Source: Nipponacmea schrenckii (lineage: Eukaryota > Mollusca > Gastropoda > Lottiidae). Taken from it: a DNA stretch of 64,000 nucleotides. Below are positions 52,380 to 63,574 of this stretch, one piece after another. The notes under the pieces are model-generated. The model was not told the DNA's origin. It saw only the letters and a list, made by a program, of their open reading frames with translations, and did not search any database. The stretch covers positions 31,578,338-31,642,337 of the forward strand of contig CM060199.1 in NCBI GenBank assembly GCA_030562195.1, in the 5' to 3' direction. Positions within the stretch are counted from its first letter, which is position 1. Every line of letters begins with the position of its first letter. The translations under genes and the position numbers were made by a program.

Positions 52380-55300
52380 GATAACATTATCCTTTATTTT
52401 ATAAAATATATCACACTATGAAATAGATTAACCTTTATTTTATAAATAATATCCCCCACTATGAAACATATCCATAGAATACCCTTTATTTTATAAATAA
52501 TATCCCCCACTATGAAATATATACATAGATTATCCTTTATTTTATGAATAATATCCCCCACTATGAAATATATGTAGAGAATACCCTTTATTTAATAAAT
52601 AATACCCCCTACTATGAAATAGATCTATAGATTAAACTTCATTTTATAAATAATTTATCCCACTATGAAATATATCTATAGATAACCCTTTAATTTATAA
52701 AATATATCCTCCACTATGAAATAGATTACCCTTTATTTTATAAATAATTTATCCCACTATGAAATATATATCTATAGATTTCCTTTTATTTTATAAAATA
52801 TATCCCCCACTATGAAATAGATTACCTTTCATTTTATAAATAATATCCCCCACTATGTAATAGATCTATAGATTACCTTTCATTTTATAAATAATATCCC
52901 CCACTATGAAACATATCTATAGAATACCCTTTATTTTATAAATAATATCCCCCACTATGAAATATATCTATGCATTATACTTTATTTTATAAAATATATC
53001 CCACACTATGAAATAGATTACCCTTTATTTTATAAATAATATCCCCCACTATGAAATATATCTATAGAATACCCTTTATTTTATAAATAATATCCCCCAC
53101 TATGAAATATATACATAGATTATCCTTTATTTTATGAATAATATCCCCCACTATGAAATATATGTAGAGAATACCCTTTATTTAATAAATAATACCCCCT
53201 ACTATGAAATATATCTATAGATTAAACTTCATTTTATAAATAATTTATAACACTATGAAATATATCTATAGATTACCCTTTAATTTATAAAATATATCCT
53301 CCACTATGAAATAGATTACCCTTTATTTTATAAATAATTTATCCCACTATGAAATATATATCTATAGATTTCCTTTTATTTTATAAAATATATCCCCCAC
53401 TATGAAATAGATTACCTTTCATTTTATAAATAATATCCCCCACTATGTAATAGATCTATAGATTACCTTTCATTTTATAAATAATATCCCCCACTATGTA
53501 ATAGATCTATAGATAACCCTTCATTTTATAAATAATTTAGCCCACTATGAAATAGATCTATAGATTACCCTTCATTTTATAAATAATTTATCCCACTATG
53601 AAATAGATCTATAGATTACCCTTCATTTTATAAATAATTTATCCCAAGATGAAATATATCTATAGATTACCCTTTATTTTATAAAATATATCCCCCACTA
53701 TGAAATAGATTACCCTTCACTTTATAAATAATATCCCCCACTATGAAATATATCTATGCATTATCCTTTATTTTATAAATAATATTCCCCACTATGAAAT
53801 ATATCTATACAATATCCTTTATTTCATAAAATATATCCCACACTATGAAATAGTTTACCCTTTATTTTATAAATAATATCCCCCACTATGAAATATATCT
53901 ATAGAATACCCTTTATTTTATAAATAATATCCCCCACTATGAAATATATCTATAGAATACCCTTTATATTATAAATAATATTTCCCACTATGAAATAGAG
54001 TACCCTTCATTTGTAAAAATAATATCCCCCACTATGAAATAGATTTAAAGTTTAACCTTCAATTTATAAATAATATTTCCCCCACTTTGATATATATTTA
54101 TAGATTACCCTTTATTTTATAAATAATATCCCCCACTATGAAATAGATCTATAGATTACCCTTCATTTTATAACATATATCCTCCACTATGAAATAGATT
54201 ACCCTTCATTTTATAAATAATATCCCCCACTATGAAATATCTATAGATTATCCTTTATTTTATAAAATATATCACACTATGAAATACATTACCCTTTATA
54301 TTATAAATAATATCCCCAACTATGAAACATATCTATAGAATACCCTTTATTTTATAAATAATATTCCCCACTATGAAATATATCTATACAATATCCTTTA
54401 TTTCATAAAATATATCCCACACTATTGAATAGATTACCCTTTATTTGATAAATAATATCCCCCACTATGAAATATATCTATAGAATACCCTTTATTTTAT
54501 AAATAATATCCCCCACTATGAAATATATCTATAGAATACCTTTATATTATAAATAATATTCCCCACTATGAAATAGAGTACCCTTCATTTGTAAAAATAA
54601 TATCCCCCACTATGAAATAGATTTAAAGTTTACCCTTCAATTTATAAATAATATTTCCCCCACTTTGATATATATTTATAGATTACCCTTTATTTTATAA
54701 ATAATATCCCCCACTATGAAATAGATTTAGAGATTACCCTTCATTTTATAATCAATTCCTCCCACTATCAAACAGAATAATTAGATTACCCTTTATTTTA
54801 TAATAACGTTCCCCCACTATTTAACATTATTATAGTTTAATCATTAATTTATGAATAAATTCCACTATCAAACAGAAAAATTAGATAACCCTAATTCCTC
54901 CCACTATCAAACAGAATAATTAGATAGCCCTTTATTATATAATTACGTTCCCCCACTATTAAACATTATCATAGTTTAATCTTTATTTTAAGAATAATTA
55001 CCCCCCCCCCACTATCAAACAGAATAATTAGATAACCTTTTATTTATAAAAAATTTCCCCCACTATTTAATACATTTATAGTTTACCCTTTATTTTATAA
55101 ATAATTTCTCTCACTATCAAACACATCTATTATATTACTCTTTATTTTATAAATAATCATTTTATAAATAATATCCCCCATTATGAAATATATCTATAGA
55201 TTATCCTTTATTTTATAAAATATATCCCACACTAGGAAATAGATTACCCTTTATTTTATAAATAATATCCCCCACTATGAAACATATCTATAGAATACCC

Positions 55301-55435
55301 TTTATTTATAAATAATATCCCCCACTATGAAATATATCTATAGATTATCCTTTATTTTATATAATATATCCCACACTATGAAATAGATTACCCTTTATTT
55401 TATAAATAATATTCCCCACTAATAAATTCAGAAAA
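52380..55435 (+). repeat. 51-bp AT-rich satellite array
   Basis: About 60 units of 'tatcccccactatgaaatatatctatag...ccctttattttataaataa' with a 51-bp period (for example 'tccccca' at 52452, 52503 and 52554). Superimposed blocks of about 590 bp repeat: 52503-52720 with 53095-53310, and 53960-54100 with 54540-54690. Toward 54740-55130 units are more diverged ('actatcaaacagaataattag'). Confidence 0.9.
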
Positions 55436-55936
55436 CTTCCATGTCTATAATTGCCATTCAGCCATCCTAACTAGGCTATTCTGCTAAAATAGCCAACTAG
55501 CTTTTCTAATTTGGCTATTCTGCTATTGTGCTTAAATAGCGGCTATTAGCCACCAAAATAAATTCAGAAAACTGCCATGTCTAAAGTAGTCCATCACCTA
55601 TTCTAACTAGGCTATTCAGCTATTCTGCTAAATAAGCCAACCAGCTATTCTAATTTGGCTATTCTGCTATTGTGCTAAAATAGCGGCTATTAGCCACCAA
55701 AATAAATTTAGAAAAACTTCCATGTCTAAAATAGCCCATCAGCTATTCTAACTAAGCTATTCAGCTATTCTGCTAAAAGAGCCAACTGGCTATTCTAAGG
55801 TAGCTATTCTGCTATTGTGCTAAAATAGCAGCTATTAGCCACCAAAATATAGCCCATCAGCTATTCTAACTAGGCTATTCAGCTATTCTGCTAAAATAGG
55901 CAACTGGCTATTCTAGGGTAGCTATTCTGCAATTGT
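55436..55936 (-). repeat. ~150-bp satellite, right (reverse) arm, block 1
   Basis: Reverse-complement version of 51546-51930: 'aactaggctattcagctat', 'tctgctaaaatagccaact', 'tagcggctattagccacc' and 'aattcagaaaacttccatg'. About three and a half units, ending abruptly in 51-bp satellite at 55938. Confidence 0.85.
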
Positions 55937-56573
55937 GCTACCCTTTATATTATAAATAATATTCCCCACTATGAAATAGAGTACCCTTCATTTGTAAAAT
56001 AATATCCCCCACTATGAAATAGATTTAAAGTTTACCCTTCAATTCATAAATAATATTTCCCCCACTTTGATATATATTTATAGATTACCCTTTATTTTAT
56101 AAATAATATCCCCCACTATGAAATAGATTTAGAGATTACCCTTCATTTTATAATCAATTCCTCCCACTATCAAACAGAATAATTAGATTACCCTTTATTT
56201 TATAATAACGTTCCCCCACTATTAAACATTATTATAGTTTAATCATTAATTTATGAATAAATTCCACTATCAAACAGAAAAATTAGATAACCCTAATTCC
56301 TCCCACTATCAAACAGAATAATTAGATAGCCCTTTATTATATAATTACGTTCCCCCACTATTAAACATTATCATAGTTTACTCTTTATTTTATGAATAAT
56401 CCCCACTAATATCCCCCACTATGAAACATATCTATAGAATACCCTTTATTTATAAATAATATCCCCCACTATGAAATATATCTATAGATTATCCTTTATT
56501 TTATATAATATATCCCACACTATGAAATAGATTACCCTTTATTTTATAAATAATACTCCCCACTAATAAATTC
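55937..56573 (+). repeat. 51-bp satellite, second block (duplicate of 54535-55430)
   Basis: Starts with the same diverged units as 54535 onward ('accctttatattataaataa', 'gaaatagagtacccttcat', 'actttgatatatatttatag') in the same order, with part missing. Together with the following satellite block it forms a tandem duplication of roughly 1.1-1.4 kb. Confidence 0.8.
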
Positions 56574-57365
56574 AGAAAACTTCCATGTCTATAATTGCCA
56601 TTCAGCCATCCTAACTAGGCTATTCTGCTAAAATAGCCAACTAGCTATTCTAATTTGGCTATTCTGCTATTGTGCTAAAATAGCGGCTATTAGCCACCAA
56701 AATAAATTCAGAAAACTGCCATGTCTAAAGTAGTCCATCACCTATTCTAACTAGGCTATTCAGCTATTCTGCTAAATAAGCCAACCAGCTATTCTAATTT
56801 GGCTATTCTGCTATTGTGCTAAAATAGCGGCTATAAGCCACCAAAATAAATTTAGAAAACTTCCATGTCTAAAATAGCCCATCAGCTATTCTAACTAAGC
56901 TATTCAGCTATTCTGCTAAAAGGTAGTTATTCTGCTATTGTGCTAAAAAAGCAGCTATTAGCCACCAAAATATAGCCCATCAGCTATTCTAACTAGGCTA
57001 TTCAGCTATTCTGCTAAAATAGCCAACTGGCTATTCTAAGGTAGCTATTCTGCAATTGTGCTAAAATAGCGGCTATTAGCCACCAAAATAAATTCAGAAA
57101 ACTTCCATGTCTACATTAGCCCATCAGCTATTCTAACTAGGCCATTCTGCTAAAATAGCCGACTGGCTATTCTAATGCAGCTATTCTGCTATTGTGCTAA
57201 AATAGCGGCTATTAGCCACCAAAATAAATTCAATAAAACTCCCATGTCTAAAATAGCCCATCAGCTATTCTACCTAGGCTATTCAGCTATTCTACTAAAA
57301 TAGCCAAATGGCTATTCCAAGGTAGCTATTCTGCTATTGTGCTAAAATAGCGGCTATTAGCCACC
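56574..57365 (-). repeat. ~150-bp satellite, right (reverse) arm, block 2
   Basis: About five further reverse-orientation units, with a truncated unit at about 56930 where 'ctgctaaaa' is joined to 'ggtagttattctgctattg'. It ends at 'agcggctattagccaccaa' near 57365, after which the sequence is unique. Confidence 0.85.
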
Positions 57366-58235
57366 AATTTTCATCTGAGTTTAGCTGATTTTTTCTAAAT
57401 AGCAAATGAAACTTAATAGGAAAATAGCTATTTTTTTTCTCAAAACCCAGATCCTGCACCTTACTCAACATGCAACAGTCCTTGTTCTGTTCTTCGCTAG
57501 GTCTTTTGAACACAAGTTATAATGTTAACCTAGGTCAAAGAGTAAATATTTACCCAGCAAAAAAGGTACAATATACTGACTGTTTCACCAGTTTTTGAAT
57601 CACGACCCATGCCTTGAGTTGTAAGGAACATCATGTCTTCTTCTTTCTTATAGTCCTATACTATTAAGCCTAGTTCCCCGTGTAGGCCTACGCCTACTAC
57701 CGACACTGGCTGAGGGTTAAGTCATGTTCTCTAGTCTTGTCTTCAACCAAAATCGCTTCTACCAATCATTTATAGAAGATGACATCGCTGGTAGGTGTTA
57801 GTCGCTGAAAATTTCATCTAAATCCCTTTTAGTATCAAAAAGCTTCCAAATCTTCTACAATTTTGACAACTCACAAAGACGCCATTATTCATGTCGACGC
57901 TTGACTTCAAACAAACGGTTTGTTTTTATAATGTAACCTCGGCCGTTATACGCTACCAAATCGTAATCATGACAACTCGGACCAAAGACAACTCGGACTA
58001 GTCATGGGCCTACTATAAATTGTTTATGCTTATTTGTTTAAAATAACATATCTTTTCAAAATGGACACGCCCGGACATCTCAAACTGTGTCGGTCACAGT
58101 TTGAAATGTCTGCGACTAGTGCGCGTGTGCCATTGGACATTTCCAAGGTAAGCTCTGTAGACTATTTCTGATTAGCTAAGCAAAAGATTTCATGTGTTTG
58201 AGGCTGTCGAATGATTGTCCGAAACAAATCAAGAC
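57366..58235. other. Unique-looking non-coding stretch with a hairpin
   Basis: No gene recognised. It contains one strong inverted repeat at 58074-58110: gacatctcaaactgtg, the 5-base loop tcggt, then cacagtttgaaatgtc (15 of 16 stem positions pair). Confidence 0.55.
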
Positions 58236-58239
58236 TGTG

Positions 58240-58415
58240 CCCCTTTAAATCAAAATCAGTTATTTTCGACATAACTTTCTCGGAATCAAATCAAAGTCAT
58301 TTATTTTTGACATTCTTTTCTCGGAATGAAATTAAGATCAGTTATTTTTGATAAACCTTTCTCGGAATTAAATCAAATTCTGTTATTTTCGACATACATT
58401 TCTCGGAATTAAATA
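58240..58415 (+). repeat. 41-bp tandem repeat, left arm
   Basis: 'tttctcggaat' occurs at 58276, 58317, 58358 and 58399, exactly 41 bp apart, with 'ttattttcgacat' between. The inverse (attccgagaaa ... atgtcgaaaat) forms an array at 62931-63190. Confidence 0.85.
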
Positions 58416-58419
58416 GTCG

Positions 58420-58558
58420 CTTTACAACTATACATCACTCTACACTACTTTGCAGCTACACTACACTACTATACATAGCTCTACACTACTATGCATCACT
58501 CTACATTACTATACATCACTCTACACTACCATTGCTCTCAGTTCTACCCATCACTCAA
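58420..58558 (+). repeat. 20-bp minisatellite (catcactctacactactata), forward block 1
   Basis: Six to seven imperfect units of catcactctacactactata. The same unit makes up 59925-60470 forward and 61400-62930 in reverse. Confidence 0.85.
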
Positions 58559-58559
58559 C

Positions 58560-58793
58560 ACTCATTTCAATCTTGACGTCCATTCACCTGACGATCTCAC
58601 CCTAACCCCAATTGAGCGCATAGAAATCGATTTGCCCGAAGATGAAACTACCAAATTCCGTCAATCTAGAGAAGCCCATTGGATTGAGACAATAAATACA
58701 GCAAGACCCATAGGACTTAATATTTCCCACGGTGTAGTCATAGCACCCTTTGTAGTTCCCTTCAATACAACCAGTAATAAAGCAACAAGATAG
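58560..58793 (+). pseudogene. GIY-YIG endonuclease fragment of a retroelement
   Basis: The frame reads THFNLDVHSPDDLTLTPIER, then 'KFRQSREAHWIETINTARP' and 'GLN', and stops at 58793. The order H-F-N-x3-H-S-x2-D, then R-E-x2-W-I-x3-N-T-x2-P-x-GLN, is the C-terminal half of GIY-YIG endonuclease domains carried by Penelope-like and related retroelements. The catalytic GIY-YIG half is absent, replaced upstream by the 20-bp minisatellite. It is a fragment only. Confidence 0.55.
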
Positions 58794-58907
58794 TTCAAGC
58801 CCATTATAAGAGTCTTCAAGAGAAATCTCCTCATGTCTATAAACAGAAAATGATAGTGGCATATTCAAAAAATCAGAACTTAAATGACAACCTTGTTCAT
58901 AGCAAAC

Positions 58908-59728
58908 GGGTGGGTTTCAAAAGCCTACCGCCAACCGCTGCCAACCGGCCTACCGATAGCAAAAAAAGGCGCCAAAATTGGTATTGTTAAATGTAAGGAT
59001 CGTAGATTTTCATACAATAAAACGAAACTATTTAATTTGACGAAATTTTTGTTGACGTCAAAATTATGGAATCAAAATTATCTAAAGAATGAAACGAAAA
59101 AAATAAATTTTCATTTTCGTGTTCAGCGATTTCTTTCTTTTTCCAAATGCTGGAAGTGTGCTTCCAGTCTTGGTGAAGCGTTTTATCAACTAAATATACT
59201 GCTGATTTGGTTGGATTAACAGGAGGAGCATTCGCAGAATTATTATAGTCTACGTCAAGGATTAACTTTGAAAAAATTCTAAAAGGTGGAAGAAAGATCC
59301 CTTGGCCTTGTTGATCATCCATGATGCCGACGACGTTAAATAAATAAATTAAGGGAAGTAACTCTGAAACAAACGACCTTCCTGTCGTGATCATTTAAAA
59401 AAGATTTAAGGGTACTTTTACGGTTAATTGTGTGTCCCATTTGAATACAAATTAGATTATTGCTTTTTTGGCATGGATTGTATCAGTTAATATGAAGAAA
59501 AACATCGCTGAACACGAAAAGAAAATATTTATTTTTTTCGTTTCATTTTTAAAATAATTTTGATTCCATAATTTTGACGTCAACAAAAGTTCCGTCAAAT
59601 TGAATAGTTTCGTTTTATTGTATGAAAATCTACGATCATTAAATTTAACAATATCTATTTTGGCGCATTTTTTTTCCTTCTGGTAGGCCGGTTGGCAGCG
59701 GTTGGCGGTAGGCTTTTGAAACCCACCC
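58908..59728. mobile_element. Mutator-like MITE with ~240-bp TIRs and 9-bp TSD
   Basis: The 821-bp element begins GGGTGGGTTTCAAAAGCCTA and ends with its inverse. The arms 58908-59145 and 59490-59728 are long inverted repeats with modest divergence. ATAGCAAAC flanks it exactly on both sides (58899-58907 and 59729-59737). Uninterrupted versions of the insertion site exist nearby in reverse at 61318-61350 and 62122-62154 ('gtttgctatgaacaag'), proving the boundaries. Long TIRs plus a 9-bp target duplication are typical of Mutator-like elements. It has no transposase; the mirrored open frames in the two arms are only the TIR. Confidence 0.85.
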
Positions 59729-59737
59729 ATAGCAAAC

Positions 59738-59924
59738 TAAAAACAATCTGTACTTAACAGGTACTATACTTCTCGCCCATTGAGCGGGTTTTTTTTTTCT
59801 AATTTTAGAAAAGAAGAGAAGAAAATCATCCAACAGTTCCAGATCCCAATTTCTCAATAAAATATTTGTTCCACCCTAGGCCTGTACATCTGGGAGATTC
59901 AATCCCTCCCTTTCCCGAAATCTA
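59738..59924 (+). repeat. Composite flank, forward copy
   Basis: Contains 'acaatctgtacttaacag', 'cgcccattgagcggg', 'atttctcaataaaatatttg' and 'ctgtacatctgggagatt'. All recur reverse-complemented at about 61170-61345, so this is part of a palindromic composite. Confidence 0.75.
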
Positions 59925-60470
59925 CACTACTATACATCTGCACTACACTACTATACATTGCTCTACACTACTATACATTGCTCCACACTACTATACATTG
60001 CTCTACACTCAATATTGCTCAACGCTAATAAACACCGTTCTACTCTACTATACATCACGCTACACTAATATACATTGCTCTACAATACTATCCCATCACT
60101 CTACACTCACTATTGCTCAACGCTAATGTATACGCTACTATGCATCATTCTACACTACTATGCATCACTCTCACTACTATACATCACTCTACACTACTAT
60201 GCATCACTCTACACTACTATACATCACTCTACACTACTATAAACTACTATACATTGCTCCACAATACTATACATTGCTCAATACTACTATACATAGCTCT
60301 ACACTACACTACTATACATAGCTCTACACTACTATACATAGCTCTACACTACTATACATAGCTCTACACTACACTACTATACATAGCTCTACATCAATAT
60401 ACATAACTCTACTATGCATCGCTCTATACTACTATGCACCACTCTACACTCCTATGCATCACTCTACATT
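59925..60470 (+). repeat. 20-bp minisatellite, forward block 2
   Basis: About 25 imperfect units of ctctacactactatacatca, with one 'ctcaatattgctcaacgctaa' variant block near 60005-60030 and a related one near 60105-60130. Open frames over it are artefacts. Confidence 0.85.
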
Positions 60471-61165
60471 TTTCTTTTAATTATGTTATTATCAGCTCTT
60501 TACGTCATAAAGACAGACACGCCCTTCGGTATTGTAACCATGTGAGCTAGAGTACATAAATGTTGAACTTTATTTCGAGTTCATGGAGCAGTATTTTAAG
60601 CGCTCAACGAAGTATCTCGAGCGTTATACATTTACGCTCCACCTCTCTGTACTACTTTACAACATTCTACACTACTATAAATCACTCTAATATAAACGGT
60701 ACAGGGGGCATAGGTACAGTTCCCCCCACGCCCTCGAAAGAATGGGGCAATTGCCCAGCTGCCCTTAAATCTTAATAAAGCCGACCGCGCCCTTCAAAAT
60801 ATTTTTTCATATTGTTGACTGTCAACGATCATCAAATGAAAGCTATAGTTGCTCCCTCTGAGCATGTCGAGTTTGCATGGCCCTCGGATTAAACCTTTAG
60901 TGTGTGAGTCTTAATCATACGTCATTTTATCGAATAAAGATGTGATTATTGATATTGGAATTAATTCTATAGTGATTTATATTTGCAGAAAATAAATTTT
61001 CAAACTTTCCTGTGAGTTTTCGTGAATTAAGATGCCATCCCCTTGTCATTTAGCTGAGGAGAGGGCTAAAAGTCCAAGGCAGCTTAAGCCCCTGACCATA
61101 ATACACTAACCTACACTGTTTAATACTTTGAGGACTGTGTTAAGTATAATAATGCTCTAATTCTC
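60471..61165. other. Central spacer of the palindromic composite
   Basis: No gene recognised. It separates forward and reverse minisatellite arms and includes a few minisatellite-like words at 60640-60690 and a short 'acagttccccccacgccc' segment at 60716-60733. Confidence 0.5.
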
Positions 61166-61400
61166 CCAAATGTACAGGACTAGGGAGGAACAAATACTTT
61201 ATTGAGAAATTGGAATAAAACTAAAAGGTCTGGATATGTTGGTTAATTTTCTTCTGTTTTGATCTGAAATTAGAAAAAATAATATCCCGCCCATTGGGCG
61301 AGATGTATAGTACTTGTTAAGTGCAGATTGTTTCTAGTTTGCTATGAACAAGATTGTCAATAAAGTTCTTATTTTTTGAATAACATGTTTTTGCAACATC
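61166..61400 (-). repeat. Composite flank, reverse copy with empty MITE site
   Basis: Reverse complement of 59738-59924 plus 58870-58907, but without the 821-bp element: 'ctagtttgctatgaacaaga' runs uninterrupted at 61337-61356. A further copy of the distal part lies at 62117-62215 (offset 804). Confidence 0.8.
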
Positions 61401-62930
61401 CCCTGTGGAGTGATGTATATTAGTGTAAAGTGTAGAGTGATGTATAGTAGTGTAGAACGGTGTATATTAGCGTTGAGCAATAGTGAGTGTAGAGTGATGG
61501 GTAGTAGTATAGAGCAATGTATATAAGTGTAGCGTGATGTATAGTAGTGTAGAACGGTGTATATTAGCGTTGAGCAATAGTGAGTGTAGAGTGATGGGTA
61601 GTATTGTAGAGCAATGTATATTAGTGTAGCGTGATGTATAGTAGTGTAGAACGGTGTATATTAGCGTTGAGCAATAGTGAGTGTAGAGTGATGGGTAGTA
61701 GTGTAGAGCAATGTATAGTAGTGTAGTGTAGATGTATAGTATTTTAGAAGGATGTAAAGTGTAGAGTGAGTGTATAGTGATGGAAAGGAGTGTAGAGTGA
61801 TGGGTAGTAGTGTAGAGCAATGGTAGTGTAGAGTGATGTATAGTAGTGTAGAGTGATGCATAGTAGTATAGAGCTATGTATAGTAGTGCAGAGTAGATGT
61901 ATAGTAGTGTGAAGTGATGGGTAGTAGTGTAGGGCAATGTATACTAGTGTAGTGTAGATGTATAGTAGTGTAAAGTGATGTGTAGTATTGTAGAGCAATG
62001 TATATTAGTGTAGCGTGATGTATAATAGTGTAGAAAGGTGAATATTAGCGTTGAGCAATAGTGAGAGTAGAAATAAAAATGAAATGAATGGAGTTTTACG
62101 TCCTATTCTTCTGCACCTTGTTAAGTACAGATTGTTTCTAGTTTGCTATGAACAAGATTGTCATTAAAGTTCTTATTTTTTGAATAACATGTTTTTGCAA
62201 CATTCCCCTGTGGAGTGATGTATATTAGTGTAAAGTGTAGAGTGATGTATAGTAGTGTAGAACGGTGAGTGATGGGTAGTAGAGTAGAGCAATGTATAGT
62301 AGTGTAGTGTAGATGTATAGTATTTTAGAAGGATGTAAAGTAGTGTAGAGTGAGGTATAGGAGTGTAGAGTGATGGATAGGAGTGAAGAGTGATGGGTAG
62401 TAGTGTAGAGCAATGGTAGTGTAGAGTGATGTATAGTAGTGTAGAGTGATGCATAGTAGTGTAGAGCTATGTATAGTAGTGCAGTGTAGATGTATAGTAG
62501 TGTAAAGTGATGTGTAGTATTGTAGAGCAATGTATATTAGTGTAGAGTGATGTATAGTAGTGTAGAACGGTGTATATTAGCGTTGAGCAATAGGTAGTGT
62601 AGAGTGATGGTAGTAGTGTAGAGCAATGTATAGTGGTGTAGTGTAGATGTATAGTATTTTAGAAGGGTGTAAAGAAGTGAAGAGTGATGTATGGGAGTGT
62701 AGAGTGATGGATAGGAGTGTAGATTGATGGGTAGTAGTGTAGAGCAATGGTAGTGTAGAGTGATGTATAGTAGTGTAGAGTGATGCATAGTAGTGTAGAG
62801 CTATGTATAGTAGTTTAGTGTAGATGTATAGTAGTGTAAAGTAATGGGTAGTAGTGTAGAGCAATGTTTAGTAGTATAGAGTGATGTATAGTTGCAGTGT
62901 AGAGCGATGTACAGTAGTGTAGAGCGATTA
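61401..62930 (-). repeat. 20-bp minisatellite, reverse array
   Basis: Reverse-oriented units (tgtagagtgatgtatagtag) for 1.5 kb, with a repeated block 'gaacggtgtatattagcgtt' at about 61455, 61553, 61648 and 62560. It is interrupted at 62068-62215 by a short 'gaatggagttttacgtccta' segment and the second reverse flank copy. Confidence 0.85.
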
Positions 62931-63190
62931 TTTAATTCCGAGAAAAGTATGTCGAAAATAGCTGATTTTGATTTAATTCCGAGAAAGGTACGTCGAAAAT
63001 CAATTACTTTGATTTAATTCCGAGAAAAGTATGTCGAAAATAAATGATTTTGATTTAACTCCAAAAAAGGTATGTCGAAATTAAATTAATACAATTTATT
63101 TCGAGAAAAGTATATGGAAATTAAATAACCCACCACTATACTTTTTTTCTTCTGTTATTACAACTTATTTCGAGAAAAATATGTCAAAAT
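62931..63190 (-). repeat. 41-bp tandem repeat, right (reverse) arm
   Basis: 'ttccgagaaa' recurs at about 62936, 62977 and 63018 and then more diverged to about 63180. It is the inverse of the array at 58240-58415 and closes the palindromic composite. Confidence 0.8.
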
Positions 63191-63574
63191 TAAATAATCA
63201 ATTGGTTTTCCACATAGTAAGGTAAAATTATCGATAATATTAATTTTTTTTTCTTCTGTTAATATGGCCCAAGAACGCTTCCGTACTACCAAGGGATACC
63301 ACTGCAATGTTGCAGGTATCTACATTCGGGAAAGGTTTCTGTTAGGAAGAACCTGGTTTGATGATTGGTAACTCTGTTACCACATCAGAATTAGTCAGAA
63401 AAATTTGACTAATAAGACAAATAAGACCTACCGTATTAAAAAGGTTACTGTGTTAGTCTCGCTGTGTAATTTAGACAACTGTGAAGTAAGATCAGTGCAA
63501 AACTGTCAAGTTTCCGGTGAGTCTGGTAAAAACGATCAGATAAAAAACATTACCGTACCTGATATATTGAGAAG
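63191..63574. other. Non-coding stretch before the Gypsy fragment
   Basis: No recognised gene. An open frame at 63405-63686 overlaps the Gypsy relic in another frame and matches no family I know. Confidence 0.45.

Noticed and set aside
58884..59730. Two similar open frames (plus 58884-59219, minus 59452-59730) as a gene pair
   Set aside because: They are the two inverted arms of the 821-bp MITE read from each end.
60113..62864. His/Tyr/Leu/Thr-rich open frames over the 20-bp minisatellites
   Set aside because: Artefacts of the tactacact repeat; no unique sequence or start context.
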